Positions 31,201 through 37,700 of a stretch of DNA of 64,000 nucleotides are shown here, in pieces. A program made the translations under genes and the position numbers. The notes under the pieces are model-generated. The model was not told the DNA's origin. It saw only the letters and a program-made list of their open reading frames with translations, and ran no database searches. Every line of letters starts with the position of its first letter. Within the stretch, counting starts at the first letter, position 1. The DNA is from JAKLIX01 sp964605655 (GTDB lineage: Bacteria > Bacteroidota > Bacteroidia > Bacteroidales > CAIXZF01): positions 62,001-126,000 of the forward strand of contig CAZSDK010000002.1 of NCBI GenBank assembly GCA_964605655.1, written 5' to 3'.

Positions 31201-31584
31201 GATGATGTCTTTATGTTCAACATAGACGGGGAAAGCATGATGGGTGACGCTGACGCCAGAATACTTGATAACGCTCTGATCACCATACCCAAGGTGAAGA
31301 TCTCTCAGGCTGGTTTCGTATTGGGTGATAACTATCCCAATCCTTTCAGCCAGTCAACCGAGATTCCCTATACCCTCCCGGAAGCCGGTAAAGTGAACAT
31401 TACCGTTTACAATGCCGTTGGAGAAACCGTTGCCACAATAGTGAACGCAGAACAAGCTGCCGGTAACTATATGGTGACATTCGACGGAAATAACCTGCCC
31501 CAGGGAGTTTATATGTATCGCGTGGTGGTAACCGGAGAACACAGGAACTTCGAAGCTACCAGGCGTATGGTCATTTCACGCTAA
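13231..31584 (+). CDS. Giant T9SS surface protein with cohesin-like/Ig-like arrays (6117 aa)
   Basis: An uninterrupted 18.35-kb frame encodes a secreted protein. The N-terminal hydrophobic stretch (about 24-41) ends at SSKAE. Modules in order: cohesin-like (about 43-185); Ig-like; a run of 78-residue Ig-like repeats (about 636-947); PKD-like domains (about 945-1400 and 1710-1790); several 'GGGxYC...GSExGxxYxLY' modules; seven cohesin-like modules alternating with Ig-like domains (about 2070-3591); 14 copies of a 74-residue unit (about 3592-5477), interrupted by another cohesin-like module (about 4071-4200) and by 88-residue units; PKD-like repeats; and the terminal cassette with dockerin-like segment, cohesin-like module and type A sorting domain. 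Most small repeats keep two Cys, at 'PVC' and 'GCT', suggesting disulfides in the exported form. No enzyme domain was recognised. Its function is unknown; adhesion or scaffold is the likely class. Confidence 0.88.
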   Translation: METNLTLMRRVTVAFSALRKVYLSKVLLLMIGLMTLSLSSKAEIITTLGTISTCPNQDILVPINVQNFTGVAAASLQFTYDTNVMDPILCNIGGNLTLCYQNLNPAINGIFLCNELDGVVTVGFFVISGTINIGNGLMVNLRFHTKTQNGYTPLTWSPDPNLCNYSDANFNLLPATFINGNVHTSPSISQQPVNLTVIPGANGSFSLTAVETNSYQWQVSTDGGIIFNNLVNNTVYSGVNSNTLNFTGATTGMSGYKYRCQLTGNCTSPYNTTYSNVVTLTVSIPCPTAYSITPSGAASYCPGGTGVNIGLVDSEIGVTYQLYLGTTPVGTAILGTGDAISFGPQTTLGTYSAKGTNSCGTTNMLGTCVVSLYTAPIATISTVIPNVTICAGGSANLSLILSGSKPFNVVYSDGTTTYPINNINSNTYIFPVSPTTTTTYTLVSVTDNHGCTGTVSGSALVTVNPSPTLTVGSNSPVCTGQTLNLSLITNGISYMWLGPNSFSSTQQNPSITNVTTANAGIYYVTVTGSNTCTRSGNTTVVVYPPLPEPAGPITGPNSVCKGQNNVSYTVGAITNATSYVWTVPAGFDIVSGQGTTTLVVNINNSAVTGNVSVYGNNGCGNGTASDLLVAVNNLPNAQANNNGPVCVNGTLNLTSSGGTSYAWSGPNGFTSAQQNPSIIGVTLAAGGLYTVTVTNAATCTATATTTVVVNTPPTATAGNDGPVCPGGTIHLTSGGGVSYLWSGPNGFSSTQQNPYIFNATSAMAGLYTVTVTNSLNCSATATTTQVVNSAPTAGASNTGPVCEGASLTLNATGGGTYLWSGPAGFSSNLQNPQIPVTTLAMGGAYTVTVTGTNSCTAIANTLVTINPKPTAFANNNSPVCAGGTVNLNSGTGASYAWTGPNGFTSALQNPVISNAQLINGGTYTVVVTGSNTCTNSANTTVTVNANPVANAGSDQNIFIGTAATLSGSATGGSGNYQYFWQPSSLVVNPAQAVTLTVPLSTSTTFTLQVTDANTLCTGTDDVLVNVLQNPIIVNIGVTPGNTICAGNSVQLTANATGGNGTYTYTWSSVPAGFTSSIMNPTVTPAVTTTYSVTVSDGITSGNASVVITVNPLPVVDAGPDQVILAGNTATLNGSATGGSGNYSFHWEPAALVVNPNVASTVTVPMATTTPFTLLVTDLTSGCQSSDAVLITVQPNPIVVNINTSPGNTICIGTGVQMAAVATGGNGNYQYTWSSDPAGFTSGIFNPFVLPSVTTTYFVTVSDGFTSGNASVTITVNPLPVVYAGPDQTIFYYTTAQLDAVVSSGTGPFTYSWTPAPLLVNPLIANPVTVPLTSQTLFTVTVVDQGTGCTNTDQVVVFVQGLPLSVTANVEDNEVCAGNQVQLHAVASGGSGTYTYTWASDPAGFASSIADPTDNPVVTTTYYVTVSDGFNTIADDVTVTVNAYPTSFNLSGGGDYCAGAIALVTMDGSETGMTYQLYASAGGQPTVPVSGLINGTGSAMEFEVTATNEIMVIASNGNTGCNTVMNGIVAVNFHPYPLIFDGYTQAPICNENGIVPLWLNGSEAGVDYQLYKDGNPTGDVLSGNGSAILLGNIAESGLYTCQAVNAFGCQTWMNVNLQISVYNTPSAFTVGGGGFVCADQALPAVTLDGSEAGIDYTLYHNSLPTGVVLTGTGDPLTFTFAQAGTFTVVAANPLNNCTTNMPGSAETGFYPTPVADAGPNQIIPYGTSTTLNGSGSNGTNFGYAWQPAGMLDDPNIQNPQTVVLTENQTYTLVVTDINTLCASQPDQVTISIPGFPLTLTPSAQPGEFCIGGNVNLGVAVEGGSGTYNYSWTSDPAGFTSSLANPVATPVVTTIYYVEVTDGFYTETANVTVIVNPMPTVFDVTGGGGNCPGVEPTNPIELTGSETGFNYELYLNGNPTGIILAGNGASLSFTDPLTQAGFYTIYASNPTTNCNGWMNGEVEVYFIDTPIITFQPTDVTIQANDNASFTVVSDFVTSYQWEMSADGNIWSPLTDDAVYSGTQTATLTITAATIDMNNTYYRCLLENTLCDAGKASVYTEAALLIVNPEILEIVTSLPTLNLCPGAIIVPLHVNGMEDVAALSLSFTFETANMTYTGFQNINPAVNDPYLFSVNEYQGVVYLSHFTLTPYSILDGDLIELLFNYTGGNAALNWDYTNPVNNEYSDINGDDLAASYVDGSITSTATAPVIVSDPADASVEQGTNATFGVTANGATQYQWEVYAAGIWTPLSDDAIYSGVNTSLLTITGATLDMDGNLYHCVVSEDVCNLSVTSADATLDVYYVPEEIVTTIGSATSCPDNTIILPVTVTNLVNIAAISLTLDYDQSVLTYTGYQNLNPVFNESDIIINSDPGTWGLSWFNLIPVDLAGGTLMELVFTYQGGNTGLNWDLATTGNCEYDDYNGTVMPASFNNGTVSQLAAAPVIVTQPADASVIAGDNATFQVTATGADTYQWLEFNGSSWNVLADDAIYSGTNTPELTITGTNFGMDGNLYHCVITESICNLSVITEDAVLNVGFIPVTINTVAGNAIACPGTEVVVPVTADNMYNIAAISLTLNYNASVLNYTGYQNLNPIFNPSEVIINSIPGTWGFSWFSLTPVELVSGTLLDLTFDFNGGYSDLIWDVTTPGFCEYDDYDGNIAPASFVNGSVDSYPAPAIYTQPADASIFDMGTASFAVGATNATGFAWSYSSDGGLNWYTLADDAMYSGTQTSTLTLVDVPFAMNGYQYRCAVSNENCEILSEAAVLNVLPIMQDIVTTAPDVQACPGSTIVVPVNAQYIYNVAAISLVLNYDPSVINYTGYQNLNSNLNPAEVSIYNIPGSWGFSWFSLTPLNFMGGDLVELVFDYLGGSTDLTWDLATSGNCEYDDFNANILPAIYINGSVGPDGALPEITQQPSDLTVFDLADGTFSVNATNGMAYLWQVSTDGGFTWYDLADGGVYSGTATSTLSLTNTPIIYDQNLYRCIVTGDVCSVASEAGLLTVLPLNEPIEAILPNVLECPDNQVVVPILVQNVYNIAAVSLTFNYDPAVMTYVNYQNLNPQLAGGISNFYSVPGEWKFSWFSLTPVNIGTGILIEPVFNYLGGASDLTWDLAISGNCEFADFNANSYAANYTNGSIGTPGQIPEVVTAPADMTVTHGDNAQFSLVANGAAGYQWQVSTDGGVTWTNLAENVHYSGVNTPDLFITDALYLYNGYQYRCLMTGDPCLVPSPAATLTVNPVPFTINTYAATLTACPGNDIIVPITVTDLYNVASVSLVMNYNDAVLTYLGYDNLNPAMSNALISPTPGQFIFAWYSIFPASLGDATLVDLLFTYQGGSADLVWDVVTPNLCEYTDIDANTMAAAFFNGNVSSAQQYPTILTNPVATGGFVGDFAQFTVDAVNATGYQWQYSDDGGTTWFDIPDDGNVSGSNTNTMSIDSLVLHWNNSLIRVIVYGTCGWDLNSESALLTVISQPTIVTTAGNVEICGTELSVPVSAEEFNNVASFNLILNYDNSLLTFNGLQNVNAALGTVNVLDAAGVLTMSWTGAPVYLGNDQLFEMMFTSLPGITELNWDLSSIYTNSYGYDVPATFNNGTTIAHAIPVVTLDPAGPFCIDAPAAILNGLPEGGEYTGNSVDGNMFYPSVAGAGTWTVTYTFVDEYGCTNFATQDIVVNPLPEVSFEPLSPVCIDAPAVILAGWPEGGVFTGEGVDGNLFYPSVAEAGTWTLTYTYTDENGCTNFATQDITVNPLPVVTLDPVGPFCVDAPAASLTGLPEGGAFTGNGVDGNQFNPAVAGVGVWTITYTYTDENACTNSATQDIVVNALPEVSFDAVAPLCVDAVAVTLVGWPEGGTFTGIGVDGNLFDPAVAGVGTWTLTYTYTDENGCTNFATQDVVVNALPSFVTEASDTEICLGETVTFISTYTGTGPWTVEFITNGVVGTFTDTENPSEYTTELEETTTYEFLSVTDANGCTSPLSQTITIIVDPITSITTSPSSITVDESGSASFTVVAENPTAYQWLLSEDGGATWTDLVDNTVYSGATAATLNINVVTYYMNGNMYQCVVSGICPPFVTSEVATLTVNPIIITIAGEVEQCAGEVILPISVIHLHDMAAMSLSLNYDDNLFNYLGYQNANPVLNDGVLVVDSYNSQIKIGYFSLFPATIEDGLLLEVILQSEGGNTDLIWDSIVEGNCEYFNMDAEPIISHYVNGSLIVHPIPTSIGVAEPAAVCLGASSMITFEFTGTGPWNVEYTTQVGTEAPQDFTEVVYDSPHTFTYTPTATTTWTNVSITDFYGCTSYDPAPLTLTVYDQPAYTMTLSDNEFCYGNSTEFSASFTAGLAPFTLVFDHDGVIETYVTSDYTWNMTLQPESSTTYTLVSVTDGNGCTINPGEVFTIVVNPLPVVTLDPVAPVCIDGEAITLNGQPAGGNYSGNGVVDGVFYPAVAGVGTWTITYGYTDLNGCYSETTQDVVVNPLPEVTLDVLAPVCLNVAEVALNGWPEGGVYSGTGVVGNIFYPSLAGVGTWTITYTYTDGNGCTSYATQDITVIDVPTYTYTLDATEVCIGQPVTFTNYFTGVAPWTVTFLYNGVASSFTTSDNPEFYTEYLTETTVFEPLTVTDANGCVSILNQPTTIVVNPLPELSFDPIQDVCLNAVPVALIATPAGGTFSGPGVDGEFFNPALAGVGTFTLTYDYTDENSCSNTTTQTVTVLDLPTLNYTVTPTELCYGESVTWVNYFTGVAPWTVVYSHNGVISSFTTSDNPYIETEPMYESVLNEVLSVTDGTGCYVPLSMIDVITVHPLPEVTIDPVAPLCLNADTYALVGNPAGGTFTGPGIFDNMFYPALAGVGTWTVTYTFVDEFGCTNSTTADITVLDIPTLTYTVTPTTVCLGEPITWTNFFTGVGPWTVNYILDGVPATFTVSDNPYIHVEIPVASFVNETVSVTDATGCTSPVNQIDVVTVNPLPELSIDPIAPVCLNAGPVPLVGNPAGGTFSGTGVDNNVFYPDLAGVGTFTLTYVYTDGNTCTNSTSIEVTVLDVPTYNYVVSPTEMCFGEPINWVETFTGAAPWTVNYQSNGVPGSFTVNESPSYYTQVLSQTTLYEPLSVTDGNGCTILVNNPTTFVVHPLPVINIDPVAPVCIDAAPVMLFATPVGGAFTGAGVDGMMFNPALAGVGTWTITYTFTDEFGCTNSATIDVVVNPLPVVTLDPVAPVCVDAPAVDLNGLPSGGVYSGIGVAGGQFLPGLAGVGVWTITYTYVDGNGCVNFATTDITVNELPMVTLNLLDPVCVDANPVILAGGLPLGGQYTGIGVTGGVFYPAVAGVGTWTITYTYTDGNGCTSFATQDIVVNALPVVTLDPLAPVCIDAPAVVLNGLPSGGMYTGAGVSGGMFYPNVAGAGTFTLTYIYTDGNGCTNFATQDITVNPLPVVTLDPLSPVCIDFGPVALNGSPAGGVYSGAGVSGNVFTPFAVGTFPITYTYTDGNGCTNFATQNITVNKLPDLFNVVGGGQYCAGGAGQMVGLSGSEAGVVYHLFLDNNMTGQTVTGTGSVVSFGYQTEAGVYTVYAVNPATGCENWMTGSVSVIINPAPSIVTAGGLQIICQGSSALLNASVTGGTTPYSYLWTPATGLNDAHILQPTASPLSSTFYTLLVTDANGCTDTDNAFVVVNATPTVNAGLDKTIYVGTSTPMTASVGGGTAPYTYLWTPATGLSNPNILNPIASPLVTTTYTLVVTDQNGCMGTDQVVIVVDPGTAGYDVTGTVNYFNDILTPLSNTNVTLTQGATLVGTAITNTFGEYLIPTVPNGTYTSNGSSTKPWGGGNAIDALLMARHFQNLQPLSGLKLTAGDLDNNGVVNANDALLVMMRSVHIIENFTAVGDWIFETKTVTVNNGIAINNFLGLCYGDVNGSYHPTAKLGPNVSLDIRGVKAIGAFDQFELPIQAGTHMNLGAASLVLDIPAGLEVMKVTPANDQVSNLVYNIVDGKLYIEWYTTQNTNLTTGATIFNLTLRTDQSSYDDVFMFNIDGESMMGDADARILDNALITIPKVKISQAGFVLGDNYPNPFSQSTEIPYTLPEAGKVNITVYNAVGETVATIVNAEQAAGNYMVTFDGNNLPQGVYMYRVVVTGEHRNFEATRRMVISR
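15136..16071 (+). repeat. Four 234-bp (78-residue) Ig-like repeats
   Basis: Cys codons of the 'GPVC' motif fall at 15166, 15400, 15634 and 15868, exactly 234 bp apart. Each unit contains a 'YxWxGPxGFxSxxQNP' core and a second Cys near the end. A fifth, separated copy starts near 14632. The nucleotide sequences differ clearly while the length is constant. Confidence 0.9.
19438..24003 (+). repeat. Array of seven cohesin-like + Ig-like pairs, about 699 bp each
   Basis: The Cys codon near the start of each cohesin-like module lies at 19471, 20170, 20869, 21565, 22264, 22963 and 23656, so the steps are 699, 699, 696, 699, 699 and 693 bp. Each module reads roughly 'CPG..VVPV.V.N..NIAAISLTLNYDPSVLTYTGYQNLNP', shown here with dots for variable sites, then 'WFSLTPV' and 'WDL...GNCEY.D'. 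Six of the seven are followed by an Ig-like domain of about 95 residues with 'YQWxxSxDGG' and 'Y(R/H)C'. The last one is followed by the 74-residue repeats. The fold assignment to cohesins is by pattern and needs a structure or HMM test. Confidence 0.85.
24004..24891 (+). repeat. Four tandem 222-bp (74-residue) repeats
   Basis: Units begin at 24004, 24226, 24448 and 24670, exactly 222 bp each. The consensus contains 'FCIDAPA', 'PEGGxFTGxGVDGNxFxP', 'AGxGTWTxTYTYTDENGC' and 'ATQDIxVNPLP'. Two Cys per unit are conserved. I do not recognise a named family with certainty; the unit looks like a small beta sandwich. Confidence 0.9.
26389..29661 (+). repeat. Ten 74-residue repeats, part of them alternating with 88-residue units (486-bp period)
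   Basis: The 74-residue units start at 26389, 26611, 27097, 27583, 28069, 28555, 28777, 28999, 29224 and 29446. From 26611 to 28555 each is followed by a different unit of about 88 residues, with 'CxGxPxxxxxxFTGVAPWTV' and 'SVTDxxGC'. This gives a composite step of exactly 486 bp four times over. From 28555 on, the 74-residue unit runs alone again at 222 or 225 bp. Confidence 0.9.
30415..31584 (+). other. Shared C-terminal cassette, copy 2
   Basis: The order is: small beta domain ('DVTGTVNYFNDI', 'GEYLIPTVPNGTY'); WGGGNAIDALLMARHF; the calcium-loop-like GDLDNNGVVNANDALLVMM; YGDVNGSYHP; a cohesin-like module (about 30906-31290, 'GAASLVLDIPAGLEV'); and a type A sorting domain (about 31312-31584, 'GDNYPNPFSQSTEIPYTLP'). 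The segment GDLDNNGVVNANDALL is the best dockerin-like match of the three copies. Confidence 0.75.
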
Positions 31585-31620
31585 TCCAATCTATAGCAGA
31601 CTATTAACGTGAAATAAAGC

Positions 31621-31672
31621 AAAGGAATGACACCGATTAGCAACATCATGGTTGTTTCGGTGTCATTCCTTT
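31621..31672. terminator. Hairpin terminator
   Basis: A perfect 16-bp inverted repeat (31621-31636 and 31657-31672) has a possible inner CAAC/GTTG pair. It starts 36 bp after the stop of the 6117-residue gene. Only a short T run follows, so termination strength is uncertain. Confidence 0.75.
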
Positions 31673-31712
31673 ATATCAAATAATTATATATGTTTAATTT
31701 AATATCATCATT

Positions 31713-34700
31713 ATGAAAACAATCCTTACCAAGGTCTCAGCCTTCTTGATGGCTTTGTTTCTTTTGTCTTCGGTCGGCTACTCTGAAATTGTGACGACAG
31801 CCGGTACCGTGACAGTCTGTCCAGGTACGAACAATGTGGCCGTACCCATCACTGTCACCGGTTTTTCCGGAGTCGCAACCATTTCTCTTACATTGAACTA
31901 CAACGGAGCAAACCTGACTTATTTAAGTTATGTTGCTAACCCTGCTCTTGCTGCAAGCGGAGGGTTCACCATGGTAGGGAACCCGGGGGACCCGCCAAAC
32001 CAGATAAAAGCAGCCTACTTTTCTTTGGGCTTACCTTTAAACCTGGCGGATGGGTCTACGCTTTTCACCTTTTATTTCAATGTAAGTGGTCCCAGTTTAC
32101 TTACCTGGGATCTTGTTACACAGGGAGGCTGCCAGTATAGTGACTATGACACACAAACAATACCGGCATCCTGGGTCAATGGTGAGATCATCACTGATTT
32201 AGATGCCACTATTACCAGTCCCATCGCTGTTTGCGAGGGATCCCCGGCACCTGTCACCATCGACTTTACCTCGGGAGTAGGACCCTTTACCGTGGTTTAT
32301 AATGATGGCGTGAATCCTGATGTTACTGTTACAACAAGCAGTGATCCCTATGTTTTCGATGAGAACATCACCGCAACTACTACCTGGACACTGGTGAGCA
32401 TCACCAGCTCGCTGGGCTGCTCTGAAACACTGAACTACACCACTACCACCGATTACCTTCCTGCCCCCGTGATCTTTAATGTGAGTGGCGGAGGATTATT
32501 TTGTGAAGGAGGCAGTGCAGAAGTCTTTCTTGACGGCTCTGAAACCGGAGTGATCTATGCCCTCTACCTGGATGGTCAAAATACCGGATACTCTCTGGAA
32601 GGGACCGGCTCTTCACTGACGTTCTCAGGTCTTACAGACCCGGGAACCTATACCGTGGTAGTGACCAGCGATTGTGGCGAAATCCTCATGAATGGAGATG
32701 CAACCATTAACGTGAACCCTCTTCCGGAAGTAACTCTTGAACCATTCAATCCGGTTTGTGTTTATGCCGAAGCCTTCGTTCTCACGGGTGGTTCACCTGA
32801 AGGTGGCGAATATTCAGGAATTGGCGTCGCTGACGGGATGTTCTATCCCAATCTTCTGGATCCAGGCACCTACCTGATCACTTACTCTTATACTGACAAT
32901 AATGGTTGTTCCAACAGTGCCTCCGAAGAGATTATAGTGGTGGCACTGCCTCTGTTATATGTAGAACCAATACTTCCTCTTTGTATCGATGTTTCCGGAG
33001 TTGACTTGGTTGCCATACCCGCCGGAGGGATTTTCTCCGGACCGGGAGTCGTTGAAAACACTTTTTTCCCCGGTACTGCAGGACCAGGAATCTCCACCAT
33101 CGTATATGACTATGTGGATGACTATGGTTGTGCCAATTCAACTTCCATTGATGTGGAGGTTTTTGACCTGCCTGTTGTGACGCTGGACCCTCTTGGGTCA
33201 CTCTGTGCTGATGCCATGGGAATCACTATGAACGGCCAGCCACAAGGCGGTGCTTATTCTGGTCCGGGAGTGGTTGGAGATATGTTTGAAGCAACCATGA
33301 CTGGTCCCGGAACCTTTACCATCACTTATACCTATACGGATGCTGTCGGTTGCTCCGGCAGTGCCTCACAAGATGTGGTGGTATATGAGCTGCCCCTGGT
33401 AACCATTGATCCTGCCGGACCTTTCTGCCAGAACGATGATCCTGTGATCCTGAACGGTTCTCCGCAGGGAGGGTTCTTCAGCGGATCCGGTGTCACTCCC
33501 GATGGCCTGTTCAACCCCGCTGACCTCGGTTCGGGAACCTGGTCTGTCGCTTATACATTTGTTGATGGTAACGGATGTTCCAGCTATGCCATGACGGACA
33601 TCACCATCAACGAACTTCCCATAGTGTATATTGAACCAGTGGCCCCCATTTGCTATGGTCCTGAATTAGTGGACCTTGTTGGCTACCCTGAAGGAGGCAC
33701 CTTCGCAGGCCCCGGTGTGGTGGGAAATCAGTTTGATCCTTTACAGGTTCAGCCCGGAATTACTACCATAAGTTACACTTACACTGATAATAACGGATGT
33801 ACCAACATCGCCAGCCTGGATATTGAAGTCAATGCCATACCCTTCGTGTATTTTGATCCGGTCTCACCTACCTGTGAGAACAGCGCCCCCGTATTATTAA
33901 CCGGTCTTCCCGAAGGCGGCGAGTTCTTTGGCAATGGCGTATCAGGTAACTATTTCTACCCTGATGTTGCAGGTGCCGGAACCCATTTTCTCTCTTATGT
34001 TTATACCAACGAATTCGGATGTTCCAACTTTGCAGAAGCCACGGCAGTTGTGAATGCCCTCACGCCGGTCAGCATCGACCCGGTAGGTCCTCTTTGCATC
34101 GATGGCAGCCCTGTTCAGCTTGCCGGATACCCCGAAGGCGGCGTCTTCTCAGGCCCCGGAGTGGATAACGGATTCTTCGATCCTGCACTCGCAGGCGAAG
34201 GTGTCTTCACCATTTCTTACTATTTCCTGAACACCGAAAACTGCCTTTCTTTTGCAACCATCGACATCACTGTGAACCCTCTGCCTTACGTGGCCATCGA
34301 TCCTCTGGCACCTGTATGTTACGGACCTGATGTAGTGATCCTTACCGCATACCCTGAAGGTGGTGTTTTCTCAGGTGACGGTGTCATAGGTAATGAGTTT
34401 CATCCTTTGATGGTGGAAGTTGGTGATTATATCATCAGCTATACCTATACCGATGAAAACGGATGCTCTAATACCGCTTCCACTTCTATAACGGTTAACC
34501 CGGTGCCTTCTCCTTTCTTCGAATATGTGGAAGCCTCCTGTGTAAACGGAAACCCCGTTGAACTCATCGGAGTTCCGGAAGGTGGTGAATTCACAGGTAC
34601 CGGAGTGAGCGGAAATTACTTCTACCCGGATGTTGCCGGTGTAGGTACCCATACTCTTGCTTACACCTATACCAACGAATTTGGATGTTCCAATTTCTAT

Positions 34701-37700
34701 ATGCGGATGGCTGAGGTATACCCTCTCACTGAAGTGGTTATTGATCCTGTTGGTCCTTTCTGCATCGATGGTGAAGCCATGACACTCACCGCCAGCCCTC
34801 TCGGAGGCGTATTCGCCGGACCCGGTGTCGACAACGGAGTGTTCTATCCTTCCATCTCAGGAGAAGGAACCTGGACAGTTACCTATTACTACATCAATGA
34901 AAATAACTGCCTCACGGAAGCTTCCATTGATATTGTTGTTAATCCCCTCCCGTATGTCAGCATCGACCCTGTGGGCCCTGTATGCTACGGACCTGGTGTA
35001 TATCCTCTGACAGGCTATCCTGAAGGCGGTATCTTCTCTGGCCCGGGAGTCATGGGAAGTGATTTCGATGCCATAATGCTTGAAGCCGGTGTCTATACCA
35101 TCACCTACACCTATACTGATGAGAATGGTTGCAGCAACACTGCTTCCACCGATGTCACCGTGAACCCGGTACCCTACCCATTCCTGTATCCTATTGATCC
35201 GGTTTGCGTAAATGCCGGACCCGTCGAACTGATGGGCGCCCCTGAAGGCGGTTATTATACAGGTGTCGGTGTCTCAGGGAATCAATTCTACCCGGAAATC
35301 GCCGGAGTCGGGAGCACAGCAGTAGCTTACGTCTATACCAACGAATTCGGATGCTCCAATTACTACGAACGGAATATCCTTGTCAACCCTGCGCCCGAAA
35401 TCATCATTCAAGCTGTCGCCGACCTTTGTGTTACCGGGAACCCGGTTGAACTCTTCGCTACACCTGAAGGAGGAGTCTTCTCAGGTCCTGGTGTTATCGG
35501 CAATATATTCTACCCGAATGAAGCCGGTGTCGGAACCTTTGAGATCATCTATTCATTCACCAATGAATTCGGATGTTTCGGGACCGGTACTCAACTCATT
35601 AATGTGATCCCCTCTATCAATGTCGTCTTCAATCCCCTTCCTGATGTCTGTATCAGCACTGAGATGGTGATTTTAACAGCATTCCCTGCCGGAGGCTATT
35701 TTGAAGGTCCCGGTGTGGTTGAAGACATCTTTTACCCGGGTATGGTAGGTGTCGGTACTTATACCATCACCTATTATTACAGCGATCCTTCAGGATGCCA
35801 GGGAAGTGCTTCTCAGGATATCACGGTCCTTCCGTTGCCCCAGGTAGCCTTTACCGCCATCGGGGAAGTATGTCTTGACAGTCAGCCCGTCGTTCTTCAG
35901 GCAGCTCCTGAAGGTGGCTGGTTCAGCGGCAACGGTGTGGTAGGCAACAGCTTCTATCCTTACCAGGCTGGTTTAGGCGAGGCTGTGATTACTTACACCT
36001 ATGTTGATGAAAACGGTTGTGAAGGAAGTGCCAGCGTGACCATTAACGTGTTACCTGCTGCTGAATTCACTGATCAACCTGTTGACGTGACGGTATTGGA
36101 CGGACAAGCTGCCACCTTTACCGTGGCCGCAACCGGTGCCGTCAGCTATAGCTGGCAGTATTCAACCGACGGTGGTAACTCCTGGGCCGATTTGAACATT
36201 TTCACTGAGACCCTGACGATCGATCCTGCCACCCTTGCGATGGACGGATATGCCTATCACTGCATCATCTTCTCGGCTTGCGGAGATGCCCAGACCTCAT
36301 TTACTGCTTATCTCCATGTTAATCCTGCCTTCATTTCAATCTATGCCGGAAGTGCTCAGGGTTGTGAAGGACAATTCGTGATACCCGTACTGGTAGAAAA
36401 CTTCTACGATGTTGCTTCAATCTCTCTTACGCTGAACTACGATGCATCTGTCCTTACTTATACCGGCTATCAGAATCCTAACCCTGTATTGTACGACGGA
36501 ATGTTCCAGATCAATGCCATCGAAAGCCAGGTTAAAATGGGCTTCTTCTCCGTTACTCCCGCCAACATTGGTGATGGCACGCTGTTCGAGATCCTTTTCG
36601 ATGGAATCGCCGGTGTTTCTCCGCTTACCTGGGATCTGTCCATCCTCGGAAATTGTGAGCTCATGAACCTCGATGATCAGCCTATCAGCACCCAGTACTT
36701 CAACGGTGAGGTGACCGTGTTTGCTTTCCCTGTTGCCTACCAGGTGACTGGTGGTGGTACCTATTGTTACAATGGCGATGGTATGGAAGTAGGACTGGAC
36801 GGTTCTGAAACGGGTGTGACCTATCATCTGTTATACAATGGAAACATGATCAACAGCTATGAAGGTACCGGTGCTCCGCTTTCTTTTGGAATATTCACCG
36901 ATGCAGGCACCTATACGGTACATGCCGTGAATGACCTCACCGGATGTGCTGCCGAAATGAACGGTCAGGCTGATGTTGCCATGAATACTCAGGTTATTGC
37001 TGATGCAGGTCCTGACGGACTCATTTACCAAGGCGCTTATATCATGCTCATGGGAGGTGCTTCCGGTGGTACCGGTAACTACTCTTATGAGTGGTCCCCT
37101 GCTGCCTCTCTCGACAATCCTTACGTGGCAGGGCCCAATGCAAATCCAATGGTATCAACCACTTATACTCTGGTTGTAACCGATGACCTGGGTTGTACTG
37201 CCTCTGATGAGGTTTATGTGGAAGTGAATGTACCTATTGACAACCTCAGTGGCCGTGTCGCCTATCTGAATTCACTGAATACACCTATGGCGTTTATCGA
37301 TGTATTCCTGATGAACAACAGCGGTGATGTGGTTGCCTCCACTACCACCAATGCCAATGGAGAATATCTCTTTACCAGCCTTCCCGAAGGCACCTACACC
37401 CTTGGCGCAGCTACAACCACTGCCTGGGGCGGCGGTAACTCAACCGATGCTCTGATGATGTTGAAACACTTTACGGGATCCAATATCCTCACCGGATTGT
37501 TTGAGACCGTGGGAGATGTCTCAGGAAACCATAAGATCACCTCACTCGATGCTCTTCTTACGATCAGAAGGTTCGTAGGTATTACCAACACCTTTGCTCC
37601 TGTTCCGGATTGGGCATTCGAACATCCCACCGTCACCATCTCTTACGGATCGTCTGTTGCACCGGTGGTTGACTTTGGTGCTCTGTGCTACAGCGATGTG

